Source of the DNA: JAVJSD01 sp040219575
Lineage (GTDB): Bacteria > Planctomycetota > Planctomycetia > Pirellulales > Pirellulaceae
Length of the DNA: 64,000 nt
NCBI GenBank assembly: GCA_040219575.1
Contig: JAVJSD010000120.1
Coordinates: 186,001-250,000, forward strand
Direction of reading: 5' to 3'
Positions 6,950 to 14,562 of this stretch are shown one piece after another (positions within the stretch are counted from its first letter, which is position 1; each line of letters begins with the position of its first letter). Under the pieces are notes generated by a model that saw only the letters and a program-made list of their open reading frames with translations, ran no database searches and had not been told where the DNA came from. A program made the position numbers and the translations under genes.

Positions 6950-9004
6950 ATGGCCAAGCGCGACATTCAGGGGCGCATCGACAAACTGCGCGACGAAATA
7001 CGTCTTCACGACCGCAAGTACTACGTCGAAGCCCGTCCGGAGATCAGCGATCAGCAGTACGATGCGCTGCTCAGCGAACTGAAGCAGCTCGAACAGCAGC
7101 ATCCCGAGCTCGTCACGCCCGACAGTCCCACGCAGCGCGTCGGCGGTCAGCCGCTGGAGGGTTTCACCACCGTCACGCACGCCCTGCGGATGTTGTCGAT
7201 CGACAACACCTACAACCGCGAGGATCTGGAGGCGTGGCATCAGCGAATCGTCAAGTCGTTGGGGGAAGAGAACGGCGACGGCTTGGAGTTCGTGGCCGAA
7301 CCAAAGATCGACGGCGTGGCGGTCAGCCTGCGTTACGAGGACGGCCATCTGGTGCTGGGCGCCACCCGCGGCGACGGACGGCGCGGCGACGACATCACGC
7401 AGAACGTTCGCACGATTCGGGCGATTCCCTTGCGCCTGCGCGGTGCAGGGTTGCCGGCCGTGCTGGAAGTCCGCGGCGAGATTTTCATGCCGTCGGCCGA
7501 GTTTCAGCGGATCAACAACCTGCGGCGCGAGCAGGGGGCCGAGGCCTTCGCGAATCCCCGCAACGCCACCGCGGGAACGCTCAAGCAGCTCGACTCGCGG
7601 AACGTCGCCGAGCGGAGGCTGGAGTTCATCGCCCACGGCCGAGGCGAGTTGAGCGACGAGCCTTTCGCCAGCCATCAGGAGTTTCTCCGGCGCATTGAAG
7701 ACTGGGGCCTGCCCACCAACCCGCTGACGCGACTCTGCGCGTCGATCGACGAAGTGTGGGAGATGATCGAGCAGTTCGAATCGCGCCGCGGCGAACTGCC
7801 TTACGGCGTCGACGGCATGGTGGTGAAAGTCAACCGCTACGAGCAACAGGAGCTGTTGGGCTATACCAGTCGCTTTCCACGCTGGTGCATCGCCTACAAG
7901 TACGCCGCGGAGCAGGGAATCACCAAGCTGCTCAAAGTCGATTGGCAGGTGGGAAAAACGGGCAAGTTGACGCCCCGGGCGACGATGGAGCCGGTCTTCC
8001 TGGCGGGCACCACCGTGCAGCACGCCACGTTGCACAACCTGGGTGAGATTCGACGGAAAGACGTCCGCCTGGGCGACACGGTCGTGATCGAGAAGGCTGG
8101 CGAGATCATTCCGCAGGTGATCCGCGCCATCACCGAGCAGCGAGGCAAGGACGCCCGAGAAATCGAGCCGCCCACCAAGTGCCCGGAGTGCGGCGGCGAC
8201 GTCGAGGCGGAGCAGGACGACACGGGCAAGGAGACCGCTCGCTACTGCATCAACCCGGAATGTCCCGCGCAGCTTCGCGAACGGCTGATCCACTTCGCCG
8301 GCCGCGACCAGATGGATATCGACGGCCTGGGAGAGAAGGTGATCATTCAGCTCACCGAAGCCGGGCTGGTGTCGTCGTTCGGCGACATCTTCTCGCTGCA
8401 CAACAAGCCAGAAGACGTGCTCGCGCTGGAGCGGATGGGAAAGAAGAAGGCGGAGAATCTGTTCGCCGCCGTCGAGGCGGTCAAGGATCGCGGCCTGGGG
8501 CGCGTGCTGGCCGGACTGGGCGTCCACCATGTCGGTTCGACCGCCTCGCGGATCATCTCGGAACACTACGGCTCGATCGACAAACTGCTCCAGGCCAGCC
8601 AGGACGACATCGAGTCGTTCGAGGTGGACGGCAAGAAGTCGGGCATCGGGCCCGAGATCGCCAAGTCGCTGTACACGTTTCTGCACAGCGACGCCGGGCG
8701 CCATGTGATCGACGAATTGCGCGAGGCCGGCGTCTCGCTGGAGGTTTCGCAAGAGTCGGCCACCGGTTCGGCGGGAGCCGAACTTGCCGGCAAGACATTC
8801 GTGGTGACCGGCACGCTGCCGCAGTTTTCTCGCGACGAGATTCAGGCGCTCATCGCCCGCCACGGCGGCAAGGCGACCTCGAGCGTCTCCAAGAAGACCG
8901 ACTTCCTGATCGCCGGCGAAAGCGCCGGCAGCAAACTCGAGAAGGCCAATGCGCTGGGCGTGAAGGTGCTCAGCGAAGAGGAGTTCCTGAAGATGGTGGA
9001 GTAG
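6950..9004 (+). CDS. ligA: NAD-dependent DNA ligase
   Basis: LigA seals nicks in duplex DNA using NAD. The 684-residue protein has the Ia domain (KLRDEIRLHDRKYYVE), the adenylation motif EPKIDG with Lys119 as the nucleotide acceptor, and RGDGRRGDDIT. It also has the OB-fold region, a four-cysteine zinc site (CPECGG, then CINPECP), helix-hairpin-helix repeats (DGLGEKVI, LGVHHVGSTAS) and a C-terminal BRCT domain (ELAGKTFVVTGTL). All expected domains are intact. Start chosen at ATG 6950 (MAKRDIQGRI). The upstream in-frame ATG at 6887 adds a hydrophobic stretch not seen in ligases. Confidence 0.97.
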   Translation: MAKRDIQGRIDKLRDEIRLHDRKYYVEARPEISDQQYDALLSELKQLEQQHPELVTPDSPTQRVGGQPLEGFTTVTHALRMLSIDNTYNREDLEAWHQRIVKSLGEENGDGLEFVAEPKIDGVAVSLRYEDGHLVLGATRGDGRRGDDITQNVRTIRAIPLRLRGAGLPAVLEVRGEIFMPSAEFQRINNLRREQGAEAFANPRNATAGTLKQLDSRNVAERRLEFIAHGRGELSDEPFASHQEFLRRIEDWGLPTNPLTRLCASIDEVWEMIEQFESRRGELPYGVDGMVVKVNRYEQQELLGYTSRFPRWCIAYKYAAEQGITKLLKVDWQVGKTGKLTPRATMEPVFLAGTTVQHATLHNLGEIRRKDVRLGDTVVIEKAGEIIPQVIRAITEQRGKDAREIEPPTKCPECGGDVEAEQDDTGKETARYCINPECPAQLRERLIHFAGRDQMDIDGLGEKVIIQLTEAGLVSSFGDIFSLHNKPEDVLALERMGKKKAENLFAAVEAVKDRGLGRVLAGLGVHHVGSTASRIISEHYGSIDKLLQASQDDIESFEVDGKKSGIGPEIAKSLYTFLHSDAGRHVIDELREAGVSLEVSQESATGSAGAELAGKTFVVTGTLPQFSRDEIQALIARHGGKATSSVSKKTDFLIAGESAGSKLEKANALGVKVLSEEEFLKMVE

Positions 9005-9242
9005 GTCGAAACAACCCACGCACGCCGCAGCGAAGGGCCATCGTGAGTTGAATTGCGATCACCAGATCGACGTTCGCGCGGCGTTTGGGAATTGCGCAGC
9101 GCCCCGCGGTTGTTCCGGCACACACTCGGACAACCGTCATAACCCGCATAGCTTCTCTTTGCACAATCTGAGCGATGGAGTTCGGCCCCCTGCGCCGATG
9201 ACGAACAGGGACGTTTGTTTTCCTTCACTACGGCGGACGACC

Positions 9243-9443
9243 ATGAGCTCGATCGACGGCGCCATCAACTCGGTCCTCGCGGCCAAAGAGAATGCAGTGA
9301 AAACGCAGGTCGCGTTCGCGGTGGCGGCGAAGTCGCTCGAGGCCACCAAACAGCAAGGCGACGCGGCCAACCAACTGCTCGAAGCGGCCGCGCAGCTCAG
9401 CAAGGAAGTCGGCAAGGGCCTCGGCTTCGACGCCCAGGCATAG
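9243..9443 (+). CDS. YjfB-like putative motility small protein
   Basis: This is a 66-residue alpha-helical protein, start MSSIDGAINSVLAAKENAVK and end GKGLGFDAQA. It matches the shape of the YjfB family (putative motility protein): about 60 residues, an N-terminal SIDxAI-type start, a central QVAFAVAAKSLE helix and a Q-rich second helix. YjfB proteins are found near flagellar genes in Firmicutes and other phyla, but their biochemical role is not established. No flagellar operon is adjacent here. It stands alone between ligA and an unknown gene. Confidence 0.6.
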   Translation: MSSIDGAINSVLAAKENAVKTQVAFAVAAKSLEATKQQGDAANQLLEAAAQLSKEVGKGLGFDAQA

Positions 9444-9828
9444 GATTCGACTCTCCCCGACGTGGTCTTTCTTCAGCAAGACCGCGGTCCGCCGTGTTGT
9501 GCTTTCGCAACACGCCCCTTCTTCATGCGATCCGCCCCAAACGCCCCTCGGCGGCGCAAACGCTGTTCGTAGCTACGGTTAGACCGTCAGTTCGCCGTCG
9601 CCGCCCATGCCGCATCCGCATTGGCACCCCCTTTGCCTTTTCACTAGCCGTCGGTCAAGCGACCTCCGGCGGCATCTCACCGCATGATGGTCGTCGCGGC
9701 CGACACAATCGACTACGCGACGCAGGCTGGCGTCTTGGCCGTGTCGCGAGAGCCTTGGTCCCCTCGGGCTCTCGCGATGCGGCCGCCGGCCGGTGTCGAA
9801 CCGCCGCACGCTACTCGATACCGTCTCC
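9444..9828. other. Intergenic region with a strong hairpin
   Basis: 385 bases with no convincing gene. The only clear element is the 11-bp hairpin at 9744-9777, listed separately. Short open frames across the region have low-complexity, arginine-rich translations typical of GC-rich non-coding sequence. Confidence 0.5.
9744..9777. promoter_or_regulatory. 11-bp perfect hairpin without T-tract
   Basis: TCGCGAGAGCC (9744-9754) and GGCTCTCGCGA (9767-9777) are perfect reverse complements around a 12-base loop. No run of T follows on either strand. It lies about 50 bases upstream of the next gene start, so it could be a leader structure, an operator or the relic of a palindromic repeat. Confidence 0.4.
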
Positions 9829-10695
9829 ATGCACGCAAGCGAACTCGTTGAACTCGCGGCCCTCGTCGCCACGCACGGCCGCGCTCTTTTGTTTCAAGTG
9901 CAAGACATTCCGGCGGCGGGAATGGAGGAGTACTGGTCGGCGGCCAAGTGCCGCCTCGATCGCTGGTCGCGGTCGCTCAAACAGTATTCGCTCGAAATTC
10001 CCTACGCCACCGGAAATGAGCGCGTGGCCCGCTGGCGGACGATTCGCCCCGTGCTCGAGGAGATTCTCAGCGGAGAGGTGCTGACGCGCGTCTGGTCGGC
10101 GGTCGTTTGCACGCACGATCGACTTCGCGGCCGCTGCGAAGTGGAACCCGTCGCCCGCAGCATCTACATCGGTCATCTGGAAGCACGCAATCGGGCGCTC
10201 AATATCCTGGTCTATGGTCAGGGGTTCGCGATGGAAGAGGCGGTGACGCTGAACCGCCTGCGGCGCGGGGTCGAACGCTGGACCGATCTGCTGCTGGCCC
10301 ATCTGTACGACGACTTTGGCATCGACGAGTTCGCGTTCGTGCCCGAGCGGGCCGAGGAGTTCTCGCGCGATCTGCGCGACGAGGCCCGAGCCGGCGGAGG
10401 CATCGCCTGGCAACTCGTGTTGGCTTCGTTACGGGCCGCCTTCCCCAGGAATCTGTCGCGAGGCAGTCCCAGCAGCGACTTGAATCAGCGGATCGCGGCC
10501 GGCGTGTTGCGATGCTTCGATTCGCATTTGTTCGACTCCACGGGACTCGCCAAGTCGCTGTGGATGGTCCGCATGGAGACCGCCGCTTCCGACACCGCCG
10601 GCATGATCGACGAGTTGCTGGCGATCGAGGAAGGACCTTTCTCTCCGACTCCCTTTCCGCCGGAGCCGATCCCTCGGAGCGGGACGCGTTTTTGA
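9829..10695 (+). CDS. Conserved-looking hypothetical protein
   Basis: This is a 288-residue soluble protein with no signal peptide or membrane segment, starting MHASELVELAALVATHGRAL. It is mostly helical, rich in Arg, Glu and Leu, with Trp in EEYWSAAK and VERWTDLLL, and it ends in a Pro-rich tail (TPFPPEPIPRS). Codon use and frame are clearly coding. The ATG at 9829 is preferred to an in-frame ATG at 9793. I do not recognise the family, and the surroundings give no functional hint. Confidence 0.65.
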   Translation: MHASELVELAALVATHGRALLFQVQDIPAAGMEEYWSAAKCRLDRWSRSLKQYSLEIPYATGNERVARWRTIRPVLEEILSGEVLTRVWSAVVCTHDRLRGRCEVEPVARSIYIGHLEARNRALNILVYGQGFAMEEAVTLNRLRRGVERWTDLLLAHLYDDFGIDEFAFVPERAEEFSRDLRDEARAGGGIAWQLVLASLRAAFPRNLSRGSPSSDLNQRIAAGVLRCFDSHLFDSTGLAKSLWMVRMETAASDTAGMIDELLAIEEGPFSPTPFPPEPIPRSGTRF

Positions 10696-10861
10696 GACAT
10701 TCAAGGGCGCTTTTTTCCGCGAGATTTGCTCGTGGCCAATCGGGTCGCTATCATCAATTTCACGCCGGGGACGCCGTTCCCAACCAGACGACGAACGTTG
10801 AACAAACGTGGCGTCGTCCCCGCCCGATTTGCTCCGCACGCGCACTCCCACGAGGTTCTCG

Positions 10862-12259
10862 ATGTTTGATCTTCGCACACGCTTTCGCCCCTTGGCGGTC
10901 GTTGCCACGGCTTGCTTGCTGACCGCCTCGGTTTCCTCGGCGCAAAGCGTCCAATGGCCGCCTTCGCTGCCCGGCGCGAAAGAAGGCACGGTCACACTTA
11001 GTGGAAAACGACTGCTGCAGATTCCCGCTTCGCTCGCCGAGCAAATGGAGCAGGAAGGCGTGGTGAAGTTCGACGTCGCCAAGACGCCGCCCAAGGTCGA
11101 TTTCGCCTACCATCGCGACCTGGGCGAGGACGCCGTCAGCCGCCGCCTGTGGTCTTCCTGGGGAGATATCTGTCTGGCAAGCGACGGGGCCGTCTACTGC
11201 GCGATTGGAGATCACGGCAACGCCGTCGGCGGCGACGCCCGCTGCTTCATCTACAAGTGGGATCCCAAGACCAGGCAGCTTCAGCAGATCGTCGACATGA
11301 ACCAGGTCGTCCCGCCGCGCGACGGTCAACCGGCGTGGTCGAAAGTGCACGCCAAGATCGACGAGGGGCCTGACGGCGCCATCTACTTCTGCTGCACGCT
11401 CAACGATGGCAATCGCGCCATTCAGCCCGAGTACCACTGGAACAAGAAGCTCCCCGGCGGGCAGATCTATCGCTATGATCCCAAGTCGGGCGAGACGACG
11501 GTGTTCGCCAACCTGCCGCCCAAGCGGTGCACCGCCACGTCGCTGGTCGACGCGGAGCGCGGCATCTGGTGGTGCAATCTCGAGGCGGGCCCTAACGGAC
11601 TGTGGGGACTCGACCTGAAGACCAAAGAGGTCGTGTACGAGGCGCCGGGCGGTTCGATGGTCTTCAATCGCAACTTCGCGCTGGGCCGCGACGGTTCGGT
11701 CTACTTCAACGGCGAAGGGGGCATCTGGAAGTACGACCTCCAGTCGGGCAAGCTGGCCGCGACGGGCGTCTCGATGGGCGAATCGCCGGGCATGCGTTCG
11801 TCGACCCGCGAATCGAAAGACGGCGTCATCTACGGCACGACCCATAAGACGAACGAGTTGTTCGCTTTCGACACCAAGCAAGGAAAAGTCGAGCTCTTGG
11901 GGCCGACTTGGTTGACCGGCCAGTACACGACCGTCTCGATGCTCTCGCCCGACGAGCGATTCGTTTACTACCTGCCAGGTTCGCACGGCAAGGCCTGGCA
12001 GTACGGCACGCCCGTGGTGCAGTACGAGATCGCCACCGGCCGCCGCAAGGTGCTCGCCTTCCTGGCCGAAACGATGGACAAGAAGCTGGGCTTTGTGCCG
12101 GGAGGGACCTACGGTGCGAAGCTGAGCGACGACGGATCGACGTTGTATGTGAACTTCAACGGCCACGCCGCCGACCGCCAGCGTCCCGAGAAAATGAAGC
12201 CCATCGGTTTCGGCTTGTGCGGCTTCGCGGCGATTCACATTCCCGCGTCGGAGCGCTAG
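10862..12259 (+). CDS. Secreted beta-propeller protein
   Basis: This is a 465-residue protein with a signal peptide (FRPLAVVATACLLTASVSSA) at the N terminus. Repeating blade-like strands follow, each with a turn such as SDGAVYCAIGDHG, PDGAIYFCCT, RDGSVYFNGEGG, KDGVIYGTTH and DDGSTLYVNFNG. This is the SMP-30/NHL/PQQ-like propeller style common in planctomycete exported proteins. Catalytic residues of gluconolactonases are not clear, so a binding or sensing role is as likely as an enzymatic one. It is monocistronic in appearance, followed by a 170-base gap. Confidence 0.7.
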   Translation: MFDLRTRFRPLAVVATACLLTASVSSAQSVQWPPSLPGAKEGTVTLSGKRLLQIPASLAEQMEQEGVVKFDVAKTPPKVDFAYHRDLGEDAVSRRLWSSWGDICLASDGAVYCAIGDHGNAVGGDARCFIYKWDPKTRQLQQIVDMNQVVPPRDGQPAWSKVHAKIDEGPDGAIYFCCTLNDGNRAIQPEYHWNKKLPGGQIYRYDPKSGETTVFANLPPKRCTATSLVDAERGIWWCNLEAGPNGLWGLDLKTKEVVYEAPGGSMVFNRNFALGRDGSVYFNGEGGIWKYDLQSGKLAATGVSMGESPGMRSSTRESKDGVIYGTTHKTNELFAFDTKQGKVELLGPTWLTGQYTTVSMLSPDERFVYYLPGSHGKAWQYGTPVVQYEIATGRRKVLAFLAETMDKKLGFVPGGTYGAKLSDDGSTLYVNFNGHAADRQRPEKMKPIGFGLCGFAAIHIPASER

Positions 12260-12429
12260 CCGATGGAAAAACGACGGTGGAAGCCGCGTTTTCATGAGAT
12301 TAGAGTGAACGGAGAGCAACACCGTAGCGCAACCATGCAAACCTCCCAGGCCGGCGCGCCGCCGGGCTATTCAGACTCAATTCAACGCCAAGCAATTCCG
12401 GGGAATCCGCACACCCCAAGGAGAACTCG

Positions 12430-13323
12430 ATGAAACACTTCACTGCACTTGTTCCGCTGTCTCTCGTGGCCTGCCTGCTGCTCTCGGCCGCCGTCTTCGC
12501 CCAGGACGACAAGAAGCAGGCGGACGACAAGAAGCAGGACGACAAGCCCAAGGCCGAGGCGAAACTGTTCCCGGACGCCAATCTGGAGAAGGTCGTTCGC
12601 AAGTACGTGTTTGAAAAGCGGAACAACGATCAACCGCTTACCGAAAAGGACGTGGAGACGATCTCCACGATCTCGGGAAAGGGCGCCGGCATCAAGGACC
12701 TGACGGGTCTCGAGAAGTGCGTCGCGCTGGCGGACCTCGATCTGGAGGACAACCAGATCGTCGACCTGGCGCCGATCAAGGAATTGAAGCGGCTGCAAAA
12801 ACTGAACCTCGCCAAGAACAAGATCAGCGACATCAAGCCGTTGGCCGATCTCACCGGTTTGCAGTACCTCGAACTGTCGAACAACGAGGTGTCGGATCTC
12901 ACGCCGCTGAAGGCGATGGAGAACATGCGGTCGCTGTATCTCTCCGGCAACAAGATCAAGGACATCAAGCCGCTGGCCACGCTCACCAAGATCTGGTCGC
13001 TGTATCTCGACGGCAATCAGGTGACGGATCTGAGCACGCTCGCCAAGTTGTCGAGCCTCGATTCGCTCAGCCTCAGCGGCAACGGCGTGACCGACCTGAA
13101 GCCACTGGCCTCGCTCACCGAGTGGAAGTACCTGATCCTCGAGAACAACAAGATCGAGGATCTCGGCGTGCTGGTCGAGATGGCCAAGAAGGACGCCGGC
13201 GGCGAACAGCGTTTCGCGCCCTTCTGGCGGATCTATCTCAAGGGCAACCCGCTGAGCAAAACGGCCCAGACCAAGCAAGTCGAGGAGCTGACCAAACTCG
13301 GCGGCCGTGTGATGATCGAGTAG
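12430..13323 (+). CDS. Secreted leucine-rich repeat protein
   Basis: This is a 297-residue protein with a signal peptide (LVPLSLVACLLLSAAVFAQ). A Lys/Asp-rich linker (DDKKQADDKKQDDKPKAEAK) follows. Then come about seven 22-residue leucine-rich repeats of the internalin type, for example LADLDLEDNQIVDLAPIKEL and LQKLNLAKNKISDIKPLADL. Such proteins form curved binding surfaces outside the cytoplasm. A good Shine-Dalgarno (AAGGAG) lies 7 bases before ATG 12430, one of the clearest in the window. A small membrane-protein gene follows at 43 bases. Confidence 0.85.
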   Translation: MKHFTALVPLSLVACLLLSAAVFAQDDKKQADDKKQDDKPKAEAKLFPDANLEKVVRKYVFEKRNNDQPLTEKDVETISTISGKGAGIKDLTGLEKCVALADLDLEDNQIVDLAPIKELKRLQKLNLAKNKISDIKPLADLTGLQYLELSNNEVSDLTPLKAMENMRSLYLSGNKIKDIKPLATLTKIWSLYLDGNQVTDLSTLAKLSSLDSLSLSGNGVTDLKPLASLTEWKYLILENNKIEDLGVLVEMAKKDAGGEQRFAPFWRIYLKGNPLSKTAQTKQVEELTKLGGRVMIE

Positions 13324-13365
13324 CCGCGCTCGGGCAAGCGCGTTCATACCGCGGAGAACGGCGCC

Positions 13366-13929
13366 ATGAAAAGCATGCGGAGGCCAACACGGCGACGGCC
13401 TCCGCACTGGCTGACGCTGGCGGTGTCGGCGCTCGTCGCCGCGGCGATGTTGATGGTCAACGTCGGCCGGTTTCGCACCGAGGGACAAGCCGACGCGTAC
13501 CATGGCTGGCCGCTGACGTACCTGCAACGAACCGCCACCTCCGACGACGCCGATTCATTCGCCGTGGCGACCACACGGCGCACCAAGCTGCTTTCGTTCA
13601 ATTATCTTGGCCTGCTGCTGAACGTCTGCCTGGGGGTGCTATTGGCGGCCTCGAGCGGCTTCGCCGTGGAGCGGATCGCCCGCCGCGCCAATCTGCCCAC
13701 GTCGGTGCGGCTCACCACGCTGCTGGCCTTGATGGGCTTCGCCGGTACGTGCGTGGTCGTTGTCCCCGGCCTGCCGTGGGACTGGCCCGACGCCTTGCGA
13801 ACGGCCATCTGGTTCGTGATCCTCGCCGCCATCGGCACCCTGTGGCTCAGCATCTTCGAACTGGCGCCGATGCTCCTGCGGATCTCGCGAACGCCGCCGG
13901 ACTCCAACGACGTTCGTGGCGAGGATTAG
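13366..13929 (+). CDS. Small multi-pass membrane protein
   Basis: This is a 187-residue protein with an Arg-rich N terminus (MKSMRRPTRRRPPHW) and about four hydrophobic segments: LTLAVSALVAAAMLMVNVG, YLGLLLNVCLGVLLAASSGF, LTTLLALMGFAGTCVVVVPG and TAIWFVILAAIGTLWLSIF. The charged ends suggest both termini are cytosolic. It follows the leucine-rich repeat gene closely and may share its transcript. No family is recognised. Confidence 0.65.
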   Translation: MKSMRRPTRRRPPHWLTLAVSALVAAAMLMVNVGRFRTEGQADAYHGWPLTYLQRTATSDDADSFAVATTRRTKLLSFNYLGLLLNVCLGVLLAASSGFAVERIARRANLPTSVRLTTLLALMGFAGTCVVVVPGLPWDWPDALRTAIWFVILAAIGTLWLSIFELAPMLLRISRTPPDSNDVRGED

Positions 13930-13982
13930 GCCGAGTGTGGGGACGCGCGAGTTTGCGTCGAGCCGGCGAATGCGGCAGGCGG

Positions 13983-14014
13983 AGAGGATTCCGCAAGAGA
14001 GAGGATTCCGCAAG
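13983..14014. repeat. Two-copy tandem repeat, 17-bp period
   Basis: AGAGGATTCCGCAAG occurs at 13983-13997 and again at 14000-14014. It lies just beyond the 3' end of the minus-strand tRNA-Ile gene. It may reflect slippage. No function can be assigned. Confidence 0.6.
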
Positions 14015-14024
14015 AGAAGAAAAG

Positions 14025-14098
14025 TGGGCGCACGAAGATTCGAACTTCGGACCTCGTCGTTATCAGCGACGCGCTCTAACCAACTGAGCTATGCGCCC
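14025..14098 (-). tRNA. tRNA-Ile (anticodon GAU)
   Basis: Reading the minus strand from 14098, the acceptor arm GGGCGCA pairs with TGCGCCC. The D-arm has AGCTCAGTTGGTTAGAGC, the anticodon arm CGTCGCTGATAACGACG presents GAT, and the T-arm carries GTTCGAATC. The discriminator base is A at 14025 and the 3' CCA is not encoded. The gene is complete and single, not part of an rRNA operon within the window. Confidence 0.96.
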
Positions 14099-14562
14099 GG
14101 ACCCTCGCCGGCGCTAGTCTCCGCGAGGGACCACATATTCTAAGACCGCATCGGGGGCTGTCAAAGGGGGAGACGCGACCCGACCGTTGGCGATGTCTTC
14201 CAGCGGAATATGGGCTTCCACGACCGGCTCGTCGCCGTCACGGCCTTTCCCAGGCTTCCCTGTTTCACCGCTCATCGGTCGCCCCGTGAGGGCGACACCG
14301 ACTTTTTGGCCAAGGTTCGCTTTGCGCGGGTCGCCGAAGGCGGCCGCGCTGCGAACAATTGCTTCGCCCCCGGTTGTCGCTGCCCAGCACGTCGGTCGGG
14401 ACGCGTCGCTACAACCGGCAGATTTCTCCCAAAACGATCAACACGCAGCGGGGCGCGGGCCGAAACTGAAGAAGTGCGAATTCCGCGAGACCGCGCCGAG
14501 CGTTCCGACCGCTCGGCAAGGGGACTTCGAGTACGCCATCCCAAGCTTTTCGAGGATTTCAA
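14099..14562. other. Region between tRNA-Ile and a thioredoxin-fold gene
   Basis: 464 bases separate the divergent tRNA and protein genes. The only coding candidate is the 53-codon frame at 14114-14275 on the minus strand, listed separately. The remainder shows nothing I can name. Confidence 0.45.
14114..14275 (-). CDS. Candidate small protein gene beside tRNA-Ile
   Basis: A 53-residue frame starts MSGETGKPGKGRDGDEP and ends LEYVVPRGD, with TAG 16 bases before the tRNA gene on the same strand. Its composition (IPLEDIANG, VASPPLTAPDAV) is balanced and unlike the Arg/Pro-rich translations of non-coding sequence here. The open frame continues upstream through TTGGEAIVRSAAAFGDPRKA without a standard start codon, so the real start is uncertain. 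No family is recognised. Co-transcription with the tRNA is inferred from position. Confidence 0.35.
   Translation of the reverse strand: MSGETGKPGKGRDGDEPVVEAHIPLEDIANGRVASPPLTAPDAVLEYVVPRGD

Noticed and set aside
6911..9019. 702-residue open frame antisense to ligA
   Set aside because: ligA on the other strand is certain. The antisense frame exists because of GC-rich codon bias and has no family features.
10760..12340. 526-residue open frame antisense to the beta-propeller gene
   Set aside because: The sense gene has a signal peptide and repeats. The antisense frame has neither.
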